A stretch of DNA of 64,000 bases, taken from contig DBOC01000007.1 of the NCBI GenBank assembly GCA_002299895.1, positions 15,529-79,528 of the forward strand. The letters run 5' to 3'. The stretch comes from Sphingomonadales bacterium UBA656 (GTDB taxonomy: Bacteria; Pseudomonadota; Alphaproteobacteria; Sphingomonadales; Sphingomonadaceae). Numbering within the stretch: the first letter of the stretch is position 1; each line of letters opens with the position of its first letter. This document shows positions 26,271 through 34,867 of this stretch, one piece after another. Position numbers and translations under genes: made by a program. The notes below the pieces were generated by a model. It searched no databases, was not told the DNA's origin, and saw only the letters and a list, made by a program, of their open reading frames with translations.

Positions 26271-26822
26271 ATGAACCAGTTCACACCTTCGTCGCCCGCG
26301 CGCATGTCCTTATTGCGTTTGGCGCTGTTTGTGATCCCGACAATCATGTTTCTCGGTTTTCTCTCCGGCACTATGTCTGGATCAACAGCCGAAAACGCGT
26401 GGTACCAAACATTGCTTAAGCCGCAAATTCAGCCGCCGGGCTGGATCTTCGGCGTTGTTTGGCCTACCTTATACCTCATGATGGGCTTGGCCCTTGCGAT
26501 GGTGCTGAACGCGCGTGGGTCGCTCTACCAGAGACCCGCAGTTGCGTTGTTTGCCGCGCAGTTTCTGATAAATCTGACATGGTCGCCGATTTTTTTTGGG
26601 GCACATCAGGTGACAGCCGCATTTTTTATCATTCTTGTCATGCTGGGCATTGCCATTGCCACGACCTTCGCATTTGCGCGGGTTCGCAAGGCTGCGGCGT
26701 GGTTGATGGTGCCCTATTTGGTGTGGATCAGCTTCGCGGCCATCCTGAATTTTCAGATCGATCAGCTTAATCCCGACGCGGAAAGCCTTTACGTTCCGGC
26801 CGTGACTTCCCAAATAGGATGA
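26271..26822 (+). CDS. tspO: TspO/MBR family membrane protein
   Basis: Five-helix membrane protein that binds tetrapyrroles; in Rhodobacter TspO tunes photosynthesis-gene expression. The 183-residue product starts at the ATG at 26271 (MNQFTPSSPAR); an open frame 27 codons further up runs into the preceding terminator. The family pattern is clear: WYQTLLKPQIQPPGWIFGVVWPTLY around residues 48-72 (quoted by its ends), NLTWSPIFFG and WISFAAILNFQIDQLN near the C-terminus. Its role here may be in haem or porphyrin handling or stress; the sequence does not say which. Confidence 0.93.
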   Translation: MNQFTPSSPARMSLLRLALFVIPTIMFLGFLSGTMSGSTAENAWYQTLLKPQIQPPGWIFGVVWPTLYLMMGLALAMVLNARGSLYQRPAVALFAAQFLINLTWSPIFFGAHQVTAAFFIILVMLGIAIATTFAFARVRKAAAWLMVPYLVWISFAAILNFQIDQLNPDAESLYVPAVTSQIG

Positions 26823-26858
26823 TATGGTCCATCCCCTGACCGCAATGGAGTGAATGAC

Positions 26859-27167
26859 ATGCAAAGCGAAAAGCGCATTTTTGACGATTTGGCGAAGGTT
26901 TTGAACGGCGTTGCCGGAACCGTCGCGGGGATGGGACGCGAAGCAGAGGCAAGCGTGCGCGAACGGGCGCGCGAATGGGCGGGCGGCCTTGACCTTGTAT
27001 CGCGTGAAGAATTTGATGCGGTGAAAACACTGGCGGCCAATGCCCGCGCTGAAGCCGATGCGCTGGGTAAGCGGGTTGCTGCGTTGGAAGCAGCATTGAA
27101 GGCAAAAGGCAGCGCTGCCCCTGCCAAGGCAAAGCCAGCGACCAAGTCGGCAAAGGGTTCCGCCTAA
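26859..27167 (+). CDS. ubiK: UbiK-like accessory factor (BMFP domain)
   Basis: Member of the BMFP/YqiC family; in E. coli UbiK helps aerobic ubiquinone synthesis and binds lipids as a trimer. Of 102 residues, an amphipathic N-terminal helix (RIFDDLAKVLNGVAGTVAGMGREAE, quoted by ends) is followed by the signature LVSREEFDAVKTLAANARAEAD. A leucine-zipper-like coiled coil comes next (RVAALEAALKAK), and then a Lys/Ala-rich tail. The ATG at 26859 has GGAG 8 bases upstream; a GTG at 26850 is inside that site and less likely. Confidence 0.85.
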   Translation: MQSEKRIFDDLAKVLNGVAGTVAGMGREAEASVRERAREWAGGLDLVSREEFDAVKTLAANARAEADALGKRVAALEAALKAKGSAAPAKAKPATKSAKGSA

Positions 27168-27274
27168 ACTTTTCCACAGTCGGCCCACAGCCTAATGTTG
27201 CGCGTTGATGCAAGCCCCTTGCGTGCGAGTCCGTCAAGGGGCAGACTCGGCCCAACACGGCAGGCACCATCATC

Positions 27275-27787
27275 ATGCGCGACGCAGACGAACAATATGA
27301 GCAATTCGAGCGCGATGAATCCGCACCCGTAGACATGCTTGCGGCTTTGTTCGAAGCGCGTGGATGGACATTTGAACTGGATGGTGAAGACGAAATCACC
27401 GCAGAATATAAGGGCAGCTGGGCCAGCTATCAGTTGCGCGCGATCTGGCGTGAGGAAGATAATGCGCTGCAACTCATCATATTGCCGGACATCACGGTCC
27501 CAAGCGATAAGCGCGCGCATGTGTACACCGCGCTTGGCCTTATCAACGAACAATTGTGGCTGGGCCATTTCGATATGTGGTCGGCCAATGGCATATTGTT
27601 GTTCCGCCATGGCAGCCTGATGGCATCCAACGGTTTGTTGGGTGTTGACCAAGCACAAACCATCATTGACGTCGCGATTGACGAATGTGAGCGTTTCTAT
27701 CCGGTGTTTCAGTTTATCATCTGGGGCGACAAAACGCCCGAAGAGGCCATCGCCAGCGCCATGATCGAGACGCATGGCGAAGCATAA
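27275..27787 (+). CDS. YbjN domain-containing protein
   Basis: Cytoplasmic protein of the YbjN superfamily, a type III secretion chaperone-like fold. E. coli YbjN affects motility and stress responses, but members are mostly uncharacterised. In the 170-residue product the N-terminal half (PVDMLAALFEARGWTFELDGEDE) and the LWLGHFDMWSANGILLFRHGSL block are typical of the alphaproteobacterial group. The C-terminus IIWGDKTPEEAIASAMIETHGEA is also shared. No signal or membrane segment. A 107-base spacer separates it from ubiK. It is convergent with the thioesterase genes (6 bases apart). Confidence 0.85.
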   Translation: MRDADEQYEQFERDESAPVDMLAALFEARGWTFELDGEDEITAEYKGSWASYQLRAIWREEDNALQLIILPDITVPSDKRAHVYTALGLINEQLWLGHFDMWSANGILLFRHGSLMASNGLLGVDQAQTIIDVAIDECERFYPVFQFIIWGDKTPEEAIASAMIETHGEA

Positions 27788-27793
27788 GATAGA

Positions 27794-28201
27794 TTAACCC
27801 TCGCGTTTTGCCCGAATGAGATAATGCATATAGCCCATGGCGATGGGCTTATCCCGATCTTCCTGCCATGCCCGCGCCTCAACATTGGCCATGGTCCGGC
27901 CAAGGCGCGTCACTTCGCCGACGGCGAACGTCATATGGTCTACGCCACCGCGCATGAAATCGACGGTGACATTAACTTGCTTGATGGCAGAATCGCTGCC
28001 CTTGGCGCGTAACGCGCGGTGAATGGCGGCGATAGCTGCAATCTCAAGCAAACCCGAAATTGCCCCGCCATGTAGGAAGCCCGGCCGGCCCTGAACGCGA
28101 TCGGCAAAGGGCATGGCGATGACCGGCGCGCCGTCAAGCTCGTCGACAATGCGCATATCGAGCGCGCGGGCATAGGGCGGAAGGGCTGGCATATCGATCA
28201 T
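27794..28201 (-). CDS. PaaI-type hotdog thioesterase, second of a pair
   Basis: Predicted acyl-CoA thioesterase. The 135-residue protein has the PaaI-like core GRPGFLHGGAISGLLEIAA, where the HGG segment holds the oxyanion/catalytic region. A VTVDFMRGG strand follows. It overlaps the preceding thioesterase gene by 4 bases (ATGA), so the two are translationally coupled and may form a heteromer. Last gene of the eight-gene argH string. Substrate unknown. Confidence 0.85.
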   Translation of the reverse strand: MIDMPALPPYARALDMRIVDELDGAPVIAMPFADRVQGRPGFLHGGAISGLLEIAAIAAIHRALRAKGSDSAIKQVNVTVDFMRGGVDHMTFAVGEVTRLGRTMANVEARAWQEDRDKPIAMGYMHYLIRAKREG

Positions 28202-28671
28202 GCTACGCGATCCCCGATGCGGATGAATGTTCCGGTCGCATGCGCTAAGGGTTCGTCCGGATTTCCATTATGCGCAAAGCCACGCACAAAGCCGATGCTA
28301 TTGGTCAAATGATAGCAAATTCCGCGACCATAGACCCGCTCACCCGAGGGCGAGGGGCGTAGATAGTCGATCCGAAGGTCCATCGTCACTTGCGGGCGGA
28401 ATTCACCGAGCTTGGTCCAAATCGACATGCTGGTCGCATTATCCATCAAGCTGATGATCACGGCAGAAGCCAATATGCCGGTGTCGGGATCCGCAACAAG
28501 GTCCTCGCGCCAATCAATAGCAAGCTCTACCCAGTCGCCGCCATGGCCAACATATTCCATGTTGAGAAATCCGCCATGGCCGAATTTACCCATCATTTTG
28601 TTGACCAAGGCAGGGTCAAAGCTGGCACCCTTTGGCGTGATGCTGCCCAGATCAGGTTTGCCAAATGCCAT
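28198..28671 (-). CDS. PaaI-type hotdog thioesterase, first of a pair
   Basis: Predicted acyl-CoA thioesterase of 157 residues. The hotdog core runs through ILASAVIISLMDNATSMSIW, with an Asp-Asn in place of the HGG of its neighbour, then VTMDLRIDYLRPSPSGERVYG. The ATG at 28671 lies one base after the amidase stop (TAAGATG), so an extended frame to 28740 is rejected. The two adjacent paralogues differ in the catalytic loop, so they may be specialised or work as a pair. Confidence 0.85.
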   Translation of the reverse strand: MAFGKPDLGSITPKGASFDPALVNKMMGKFGHGGFLNMEYVGHGGDWVELAIDWREDLVADPDTGILASAVIISLMDNATSMSIWTKLGEFRPQVTMDLRIDYLRPSPSGERVYGRGICYHLTNSIGFVRGFAHNGNPDEPLAHATGTFIRIGDRVA

Positions 28672-28672
28672 C

Positions 28673-30277
28673 TTATCTACTCGCGATTGTTGCAGGGAAT
28701 GTAGGTGCCACACGCGCCTTTGTAAGCTGCTCAAATGCAAAGCCGGCTTTCAGAACATTATGGTCGTGCCATTTCGGGCCAATGAAGCTGAGGCCAATCG
28801 GCAGTCCACCGGATAGGCCCATGGGTACCGTCAAATGCGGAAAACCGGCAACGGCGGGCAACTGGCTGGCGCTTGGCCCAGAAAAAGCATCGCCCTTACC
28901 CAATGTTGACACCCAGGCAGCGCCGTTGGTCTGCGCGATGATGACGTCGACCTTGTTATTCACGAACATCTGGTTCAGCGCGTCGGTGGCCAGCCCGCGT
29001 GACGTCGCCAAGGCGCTCAGATAAGCCGGATCATCCAATCCTTTTTCCTTATCCGCGGCCTCAAAAATATCCTGGCCGAAATATTGCAATTCCTGATCGG
29101 CATTCGCCGTGTTGAACGCAATGATGTCCGCGAGCGTTTTGTGCGGCACCAGCCCGTCGGGCAATCCTTGCAAATAAGCCGCAAGGTCGGCTTTCAGCTC
29201 TGTGAGCAGGACTTTAAATTCACCCTGACCAATTTTTTGCCGGTCAATTTTGCTGGTGTCGAGCAGGATGATCTCTGCGCCGCCATCCTTCAACTTGGCA
29301 ATGGCGGCGTCGAATAAGGCCGCGTCGGCATTGGGCGCCCGCATGACGCCAATGCGCAGACCTTTTAGGGCATCGATGGAGAGGCCCGCCGCATAATCGC
29401 CCCGCCAACGGTCAGCCTCTTTTGTCGCGGCGTCTTGCGGGTCGCTGCCGGCCATGGCGGTCAGCATGATGCCGGCATCGCGCACCGAACGCGTCATGGG
29501 CCCAGCTGTATCCTGACTGTGGCTGATGGGCACGACAAAACGGCGCGAGACCAAGCCGACGGTCGGTTTGAACCCGACTACGCCGTTGACGCCAGCAGGG
29601 CAGGTGATGGAGCCGTCGGTTTCGGTACCAATTGTGCCTGCTGCTAGCGCTGCTGCTGCCGCTGCGCCACTGCCGCTGGAGGAGCCGCAACTGTTGCGGT
29701 CAAGCGCATGCGGGTTCTTGGTCAGGCCGCCCACCGCGCTCCATCCGCTGGTGGAGTTATCAGCCCGGATATTGGCCCATTCGCTCAAATTGGTTTTGCC
29801 CAATATCACCGCTCCTGCCGCGCGTAAGCGGGCAATGAAGGGCGCATCGCGATTGGTGACATTGCCCGCCAGCGCCAGTGATCCGGCTGTCGTCGGAAGC
29901 GGGCCTGCCACCTCTACATTGTCCTTCACCAAAATCGGGATGCCGTGCATGGGGCCGCGATATCTACCAGCGCGTAATTCGGCGTCCAGGCTGCGGGCTT
30001 GGTTGATCGCGTCGGGGAATGTGGCGATGACCGCGTTCAGCGTTGGCCCCTTGTCATCAATGGCGGCAATCCGCGTGAGGTAAGCGGCGGTTATTGCTTC
30101 GCTGTTGAACGCGCCTTGATCAATGCCGTCTGCCAGTTGCGATAGGTCCAGATTTTCAATGGGCCCCGCTTTGGTGAGGTTGATCTGGGCTTGCGCGGTT
30201 GATGGCGGCGTTGCGACCGATGCTGCGGCGGGCTGCGCCAAGGCGCAAGATAAGGCCAATATGAACCGCAATTTCAT
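28673..30277 (-). CDS. Exported amidase signature family enzyme
   Basis: Amide hydrolase with the Ser-cisSer-Lys triad. The 534-residue protein has a signal peptide (about 1-19). The catalytic Lys is in GIPILVKDNVEVAG (about 108), the cis-Ser in the glycine/serine loop SCGSSSGSGAAAA, and the nucleophilic Ser in ETDGSITCPAG (about 215). Export is a feature of one branch of this family found in proteobacteria, so it is not a GatA-type cytoplasmic subunit. It overlaps proC by 4 bases and is followed one base later by a thioesterase gene, so it is part of the amino-acid biosynthesis string although its own role is catabolic or unknown. Confidence 0.93.
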   Translation of the reverse strand: MKLRFILALSCALAQPAAASVATPPSTAQAQINLTKAGPIENLDLSQLADGIDQGAFNSEAITAAYLTRIAAIDDKGPTLNAVIATFPDAINQARSLDAELRAGRYRGPMHGIPILVKDNVEVAGPLPTTAGSLALAGNVTNRDAPFIARLRAAGAVILGKTNLSEWANIRADNSTSGWSAVGGLTKNPHALDRNSCGSSSGSGAAAAAALAAGTIGTETDGSITCPAGVNGVVGFKPTVGLVSRRFVVPISHSQDTAGPMTRSVRDAGIMLTAMAGSDPQDAATKEADRWRGDYAAGLSIDALKGLRIGVMRAPNADAALFDAAIAKLKDGGAEIILLDTSKIDRQKIGQGEFKVLLTELKADLAAYLQGLPDGLVPHKTLADIIAFNTANADQELQYFGQDIFEAADKEKGLDDPAYLSALATSRGLATDALNQMFVNNKVDVIIAQTNGAAWVSTLGKGDAFSGPSASQLPAVAGFPHLTVPMGLSGGLPIGLSFIGPKWHDHNVLKAGFAFEQLTKARVAPTFPATIASR

Positions 30278-31083
30278 TTATTGCCTCCTTTGGCCAATTC
30301 CGCCCCGCGGTCACGCGCGGCGCGCAGCGTCTGCGTCATCAGTCGGTCTAGCGCCATATCGGCGTCCAGCACGGCAAGGCCCGCAGCCGTTGTGCCGCCC
30401 GGGCTGGTTACGCGTGCGGCCAAATCCCCCGGCGTTTCAGGTGAAGTTGCGGCCAAAATTGCGGCACCTTCGATCATCGATAGCGCAAGCTGCGCCGCCA
30501 CCGCTTGCGGCAGTCCTGCGGCCTCCCCGCCTTTTGTGAGCGCGTCGATGACGCGGTAGATAAAGGCCGGACCTGACCCCGCCAATGCCGTTACAGCATC
30601 CATATGGGCTTCGTCGTCGATCCAGATGATGGCTCCCAATGGCGCCAGCCAAGTCGCGATGTCGGGCTTGACCAACTTCGTTGCCTTTGGGGCAAACACA
30701 CCCAGGGGTGATTTGCCGATTGCGGCTGCCAAGTTAGGCATCAGCCGGACAATCCGTGCGGTAGGAAAAGCCTCCGATAGGGTCTGCGTTGTCGTGCCAG
30801 CGAGTATGGAAATGACCAATGCGCCGGGGTTAAGCAATGGCGCAATGTCGGATGCGAGCGATGATAAAAGCTGCGGCTTGATGCCCAGCACGAGTAGATC
30901 GAATGACGACTGAACGTCTTGCGCCGAGCGCGACACCGCAACGCCCGCGGGCAGGTTTTCGGCAACAGGGTCCACGACATGGAAAGTGTCGGGTGACACG
31001 CCAGCGGCCAGCCAACCGCGCAGCAACGCGCTGCCCATATTGCCGCAGCCGTAGACACATATCTTCGATGGGAAAGCGGACAT
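30274..31083 (-). CDS. proC: Pyrroline-5-carboxylate reductase
   Basis: Last step of proline synthesis: NAD(P)H-dependent reduction of pyrroline-5-carboxylate. The 269-residue protein begins with the Rossmann loop VYGCGNMGSALLRGW. It contains LVLGIKPQ, the substrate-site block DAVTALAGSGPAFIYRVIDALTKGGEAAGL (about 160-190, quoted by ends), and the signature ARVTSPGGTTAAGL near the C-terminus. The ATG at 31083 (AAGG five bases upstream) is preferred; a TTG at 31104 with GAGG upstream would add seven residues. The stop overlaps the amidase start (ATGA). Confidence 0.95.
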   Translation of the reverse strand: MSAFPSKICVYGCGNMGSALLRGWLAAGVSPDTFHVVDPVAENLPAGVAVSRSAQDVQSSFDLLVLGIKPQLLSSLASDIAPLLNPGALVISILAGTTTQTLSEAFPTARIVRLMPNLAAAIGKSPLGVFAPKATKLVKPDIATWLAPLGAIIWIDDEAHMDAVTALAGSGPAFIYRVIDALTKGGEAAGLPQAVAAQLALSMIEGAAILAATSPETPGDLAARVTSPGGTTAAGLAVLDADMALDRLMTQTLRAARDRGAELAKGGNK

Positions 31084-31118
31084 GGCGACCTTGTTATTGT
31101 TCAAGCGAACCTCATGCC

Positions 31119-31898
31119 CTATCCATGCGTGGTCGGCAACCTTAGGAACAATGACAGGCCATCCGGCGCAGGCGATGGTGGTGCGCTTGCATGACGCACA
31201 GCATCAGCGCGTGCACGGTTCAGGATAGCTGCGGACACATCGGTGTCGTGGAAAACATGGTCTGCCTCACCCAATAAACGCGCGGTCAGCAACGTCAGGT
31301 CATCAGGATTATTCGTTAGTAAAGTGATTTCAATGAACCGGTTGCCCTTGGGCTCGTCGGCGACTTTCAACCAATGGTCGACAGTATCTGGCGTGTGATT
31401 TCCAAACGGATCCAACAATCCACCGGCGGCAAAGCCATGATCCAATGCGCGGCGGCGCGGCGGCCCCTCGGGCCAGCGTGCGCGGATTTTTTCGCGCGCG
31501 GCAGATATTGCGTTGGCTAGGGGTCCCAAGCTTTCCGGGAGCAGGGTTTCAATCCGCTGACGAATGGCCTTTGCCATGCCTGCGGACGCGCCACCGGTGC
31601 CGACTGCCACCAAAACGGGCGTCCGGTCCACAATCGCTGGCGTGGTGAAATCGCATATTTCAGGCCTGTCCACGACATTGACGAGCAGGCCGCGCGCTTT
31701 CAATGCATCAGCGACGGTGCAGGCTTCGTCTTCGTCCGCGATGGCGACAAAAGCGATCCGCGCATCCTTGTCCCCTGCATCCACGCATATGCCGCCTGCG
31801 CGCTCTATCAGGCGTCTTTTGGCATCGGCCATGTCGCCTTCGCCGACCAATATGACATTCCTGCCTTTCAGATTCACAAATATCGGCAGCTGATCCAA
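31119..31898 (-). CDS. Siroheme synthase N-terminal domain protein with a degraded methyltransferase tail
   Basis: The N-terminal ~150 residues match precorrin-2 dehydrogenase/ferrochelatase (CysG-N, Met8p): the NAD loop VILVGEGDMADAKRRLI, FTTPAIVDRTPVLVAVGTGGASAG and the dimerisation helices. This makes sirohaem for sulfite reduction. The last ~90 residues look like the first strand and helices of a uroporphyrinogen methyltransferase: NNPDDLTLLTARLLGEADHVFHDTDVSAAIL resembles the GxGPGDPxLLTxxAxxxLxxADVVxYDxLVxxxIL pattern, with the AdoMet-binding GPGDP loop destroyed. The rest of that domain is missing. It lies between lysA and proC in the string. Confidence 0.85.
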   Translation of the reverse strand: MDQLPIFVNLKGRNVILVGEGDMADAKRRLIERAGGICVDAGDKDARIAFVAIADEDEACTVADALKARGLLVNVVDRPEICDFTTPAIVDRTPVLVAVGTGGASAGMAKAIRQRIETLLPESLGPLANAISAAREKIRARWPEGPPRRRALDHGFAAGGLLDPFGNHTPDTVDHWLKVADEPKGNRFIEITLLTNNPDDLTLLTARLLGEADHVFHDTDVSAAILNRARADAVRHASAPPSPAPDGLSLFLRLPTTHG

Positions 31899-31907
31899 CG
31901 CGAATTC

Positions 31908-33170
31908 CTATTTCAGCCAGTCGGGCACATGCTCTGCCGCCAATATCGTCTCGGGCGCAATCCGTTCGGCGACCACCGCGAATTTATCGCCGTCGACGAG
32001 GACTTCGGGCACCAATCCACGGCTGTTATAAGTGCTCGCCATCGTCGCACCATAAGCGCCAGCGGTCCGGAAAACGGCAAGGTCATTGGCGACAACCGGA
32101 TCAATCTCGCGTCCCATGGCGAATGTGTCGCCAGTTTCGCATACTGGGCCAACAATATTGGCCATCATTTTTTGCCCATTGGGCGTGACCGCTTCAAAAT
32201 CATGCCATGCATCATAAAGCGCAGGGCGGGCGAGGTCGTTCATCGCGGCATCGACGATAACGAACGGCGCATTGCCCGCACCGGGCTTTACGCGGATAAC
32301 CCGCGTGAGCAAGACGCCCGCATTGCCAGCGATAATGCGGCCAGGTTCGAACATTAATCGGACCCCCCAATCCTTGGTCACGCGTGCGACCATCGCGCCA
32401 TATTCGGCCGGCTCCGGGGGATTGTCACCTTCGCGGTAGCGCACGCCAAGGCCGCCGCCCAAGTCGACATGTGTGATCACATGTCCTGCGGCACGTAATT
32501 CCTGCAGCAGCACACCCACTTTTTCAAAGGCGGTCTCAAGCGGCTCGAGGCTCGTCAACTGACTGCCGATATGCAGGGCGACACCGCGCATATGCAGGTT
32601 GGGCAAAGTGCTTAGCCGCGCATAAATGCCCGGCGCGCGGTGGATGCCAACGCCGAATTTATTGTCGGCCTTACCCGTTGAGATCTTGCCATGGGTGCCT
32701 GCATCGACGTCGGGATTGATGCGCAGCACGGCCTGCGCCGTGAGGCCAAGCGTAGCGGCGAGGGCTGCCAGCTCCTGACCTTCTTCTTCCGATTCAATGT
32801 TGAACTGGCCAACGCCCACCTTCAAGGCGCGGGTCATTTCTTCGGCAGTTTTACCAACGCCGGAAAAGACAATATCTTCGGCTGCCATCCCCGCGGCCAG
32901 CGCGCGGTCCATTTCGCCGCCCGAAACGACGTCGGCACCATAGCCTTGCCGCGCCAGAATTTTTAACACCGCAAGATTTGGGTTCGACTTTACCGCAAAG
33001 GCCAAATGTGGGTTATCCAGCCCTGACAAAGCCGCACGAAACACATTTGCATGGCGTTCGAATGTCGCCCGTGAATAGACATAGACAGGCGTGCCAATGG
33101 CATCCGCAATGTCGGCGAGCGGTACGTTTTCAGCGTGCAACACGCCATTGATAAGGTGAAAATGGTTCAT
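31908..33170 (-). CDS. lysA: Diaminopimelate decarboxylase
   Basis: PLP-dependent decarboxylation of meso-diaminopimelate to lysine. The 420-residue protein has the PLP-binding Lys in FAVKSNPNLAVL (about 60). Other features are the GxDVVSGGE motif, HIGSQLTSLEP, the phosphate-binding DLGGGLGVRY, EPGRIIAGNAG, and GPVCETGDTFA with the active-site Cys of the other subunit. Full length. It is followed 9 bases later by the sirohaem synthase gene and preceded 6 bases earlier by the small lipoprotein gene. Confidence 0.97.
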   Translation of the reverse strand: MNHFHLINGVLHAENVPLADIADAIGTPVYVYSRATFERHANVFRAALSGLDNPHLAFAVKSNPNLAVLKILARQGYGADVVSGGEMDRALAAGMAAEDIVFSGVGKTAEEMTRALKVGVGQFNIESEEEGQELAALAATLGLTAQAVLRINPDVDAGTHGKISTGKADNKFGVGIHRAPGIYARLSTLPNLHMRGVALHIGSQLTSLEPLETAFEKVGVLLQELRAAGHVITHVDLGGGLGVRYREGDNPPEPAEYGAMVARVTKDWGVRLMFEPGRIIAGNAGVLLTRVIRVKPGAGNAPFVIVDAAMNDLARPALYDAWHDFEAVTPNGQKMMANIVGPVCETGDTFAMGREIDPVVANDLAVFRTAGAYGATMASTYNSRGLVPEVLVDGDKFAVVAERIAPETILAAEHVPDWLK

Positions 33171-33176
33171 GGGTTT

Positions 33177-33482
33177 CTATTCGGGATCGGTTTTGGCAGC
33201 TGGCACTTGGCCTTCGGCGTTTAAGGGCTGGGGCTGCTCCCCCGGTGCGATATCAAAGGGGTCGTCTGCGCGCCTTTCCGAACGTTTCAACAATTCATCG
33301 CTACGCCCGGGCCGCGCCTGCGCCGACGGTGTCGTTAACATGCCCGCTTTTTGGTCTGTCGTTTGGCCATAGGCCTTTGGCGGCAAGGCATTGCCCGTCC
33401 GAGGTTCAAGGTCGCCAACCTTGCCGCACGCTGTAGCCGCAAGCGCGATACCGCTGACCAATAGGATGCGTTGCAATGTCAT
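33177..33482 (-). CDS. lptM: Small lipoprotein, LptM/YifL-like
   Basis: A 101-residue predicted lipoprotein with signal sequence and lipobox Cys at residue 19 (AATAC-GKVGDLEP). The short GxxGxLxxP stretch right after the lipid Cys is the hallmark of LptM/YifL proteins, which assist oxidative folding of the LptD translocon in E. coli. The rest is low-complexity and Pro-rich. Position between argH and lysA is the conserved one in proteobacteria. It overlaps argH by 4 bases (ATGA). The symbol is given by homology of motif and position. Confidence 0.75.
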   Translation of the reverse strand: MTLQRILLVSGIALAATACGKVGDLEPRTGNALPPKAYGQTTDQKAGMLTTPSAQARPGRSDELLKRSERRADDPFDIAPGEQPQPLNAEGQVPAAKTDPE

Positions 33483-34867
33483 GCGCCAAGTTCCTTTTTT
33501 GCTGCCGCTATCGCTTCTTTAACACGCACAGGCGCGGTGCCACCGAGGCTGGTACGACTGGCGACAGAGCCATCAATCGACAGGTCCGGCAAAGTACAGC
33601 CAGCGAGAATGGGATTAATCGCGGCCAAGTCGTCAGCATTTATATCCGACAGGCTAATGCCCCGCGCTTCACAGGCCTTGACGATGCTGCCCGTCACATG
33701 ATGCGCCTCTCGGAAGGGCATGGCAAATGCGCGCACCAGCCAGTCGGCCAAATCGGTTGCGGTAGAAAATCCGGTGTCTGCAACTTCCCGCATACGCGCC
33801 GTATTGAACGTCACATTGGCAACCATGCCGGTCATCGCTGCAATCGACAAAGCGAGCAGATCATAGGCTTCAAATACAGGGGGTTTGTCGTCCTGCATAT
33901 CCTTGGAATAGGCCAAGGGCAGACCCTTCATGGTGACCATCAGGCTGTTCATGCAACCCAGAATCCGGCCGGCATGGCCACGTACCAGTTCGGCAGCGTC
34001 GGGGTTGCGCTTTTGCGGCATGATAGAGCTGCCCGTTGACCAGGCATCGGGCAAAGCGATGAAGCCAAAGGGCTGCGATGCCCAAAGTATCATTTCTTCG
34101 GCCAGACGCGATAGATGCAAAGCGGTTTGGGTCGCAGCGGTGAGGAACTCCAGCGCAAAATCGCGATCGGATACAGCATCGAGGCTATTGCCCATAGGCC
34201 CATCAAAGCCAAGCGCAGTGGCGGTGGCAGCGCGATCAATCGGGAAGGATGTTCCTGCCAAAGCGGCAGCACCCAAAGGCGACTGATTCAGGCGGCTGCG
34301 GCAATCGGCAAAGCGACTGCGGTCACGTTTCGCCATTTCATAATAAGCCATCAAATGATGACCAAGCGTCACCGGCTGCGCCACTTGCAAATGGGTAAAG
34401 CCGGGCATGATGCTGCCCACATGTTCGTCGGCGCGGGCGACGAGCGCCAATTGGAAAGCGCGCAGCCCAGCGTCGATTTCCTGTGTGGCATTGCGGACCC
34501 ACAGACGGAAATCGGTCGCAACCTGATCATTACGTGACCGGGCCGTGTGTAGCCGCGCCGCAGGTTCGCCGATGCGTTCCCGCAGCCGCGTTTCGGTGAC
34601 CATGTGAATATCTTCAAGCGTTAGATCAACAGGCACGCCATTGGCTTGATATTCGGCATGGATCGCGTCGAGACCCTTTTGGATTGCGGCATTGTCTGCG
34701 TCCGAAATGATGCCATTTGCAGCCAACATATCGGCATGCGCTTTGCTGCCTGCGATATCCTCTTGCCAAAGACGCTTGTCGAATGGGATGGAGGCATTTA
34801 TCTCGCGCATGATTGCGCCGGGGCCTTCGCCGAACCGGCCGCCCCACATGCTATTGGAATCTGACAT
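33479..34867 (-). CDS. argH: Argininosuccinate lyase
   Basis: Splits argininosuccinate to arginine and fumarate. The 462-residue protein has the ArgH N-terminus MWGGRFGEGP and ARSRNDQVATDFRLW. HTHLQ-type GFTHLQVAQPV (about 158) and the superfamily signature GSSIMPQKRNPD (about 275-286, with the catalytic Ser) are also present. The ATG at 34867 overlaps head-to-head with the ATG of the divergent thioredoxin-like gene (shared CATG), so the promoter of each gene lies inside the coding part of the other. A longer frame upstream to 34978 lies wholly inside that neighbour and is rejected. First gene of the minus-strand eight-gene string. Confidence 0.96.
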   Translation of the reverse strand: MSDSNSMWGGRFGEGPGAIMREINASIPFDKRLWQEDIAGSKAHADMLAANGIISDADNAAIQKGLDAIHAEYQANGVPVDLTLEDIHMVTETRLRERIGEPAARLHTARSRNDQVATDFRLWVRNATQEIDAGLRAFQLALVARADEHVGSIMPGFTHLQVAQPVTLGHHLMAYYEMAKRDRSRFADCRSRLNQSPLGAAALAGTSFPIDRAATATALGFDGPMGNSLDAVSDRDFALEFLTAATQTALHLSRLAEEMILWASQPFGFIALPDAWSTGSSIMPQKRNPDAAELVRGHAGRILGCMNSLMVTMKGLPLAYSKDMQDDKPPVFEAYDLLALSIAAMTGMVANVTFNTARMREVADTGFSTATDLADWLVRAFAMPFREAHHVTGSIVKACEARGISLSDINADDLAAINPILAGCTLPDLSIDGSVASRTSLGGTAPVRVKEAIAAAKKELGA

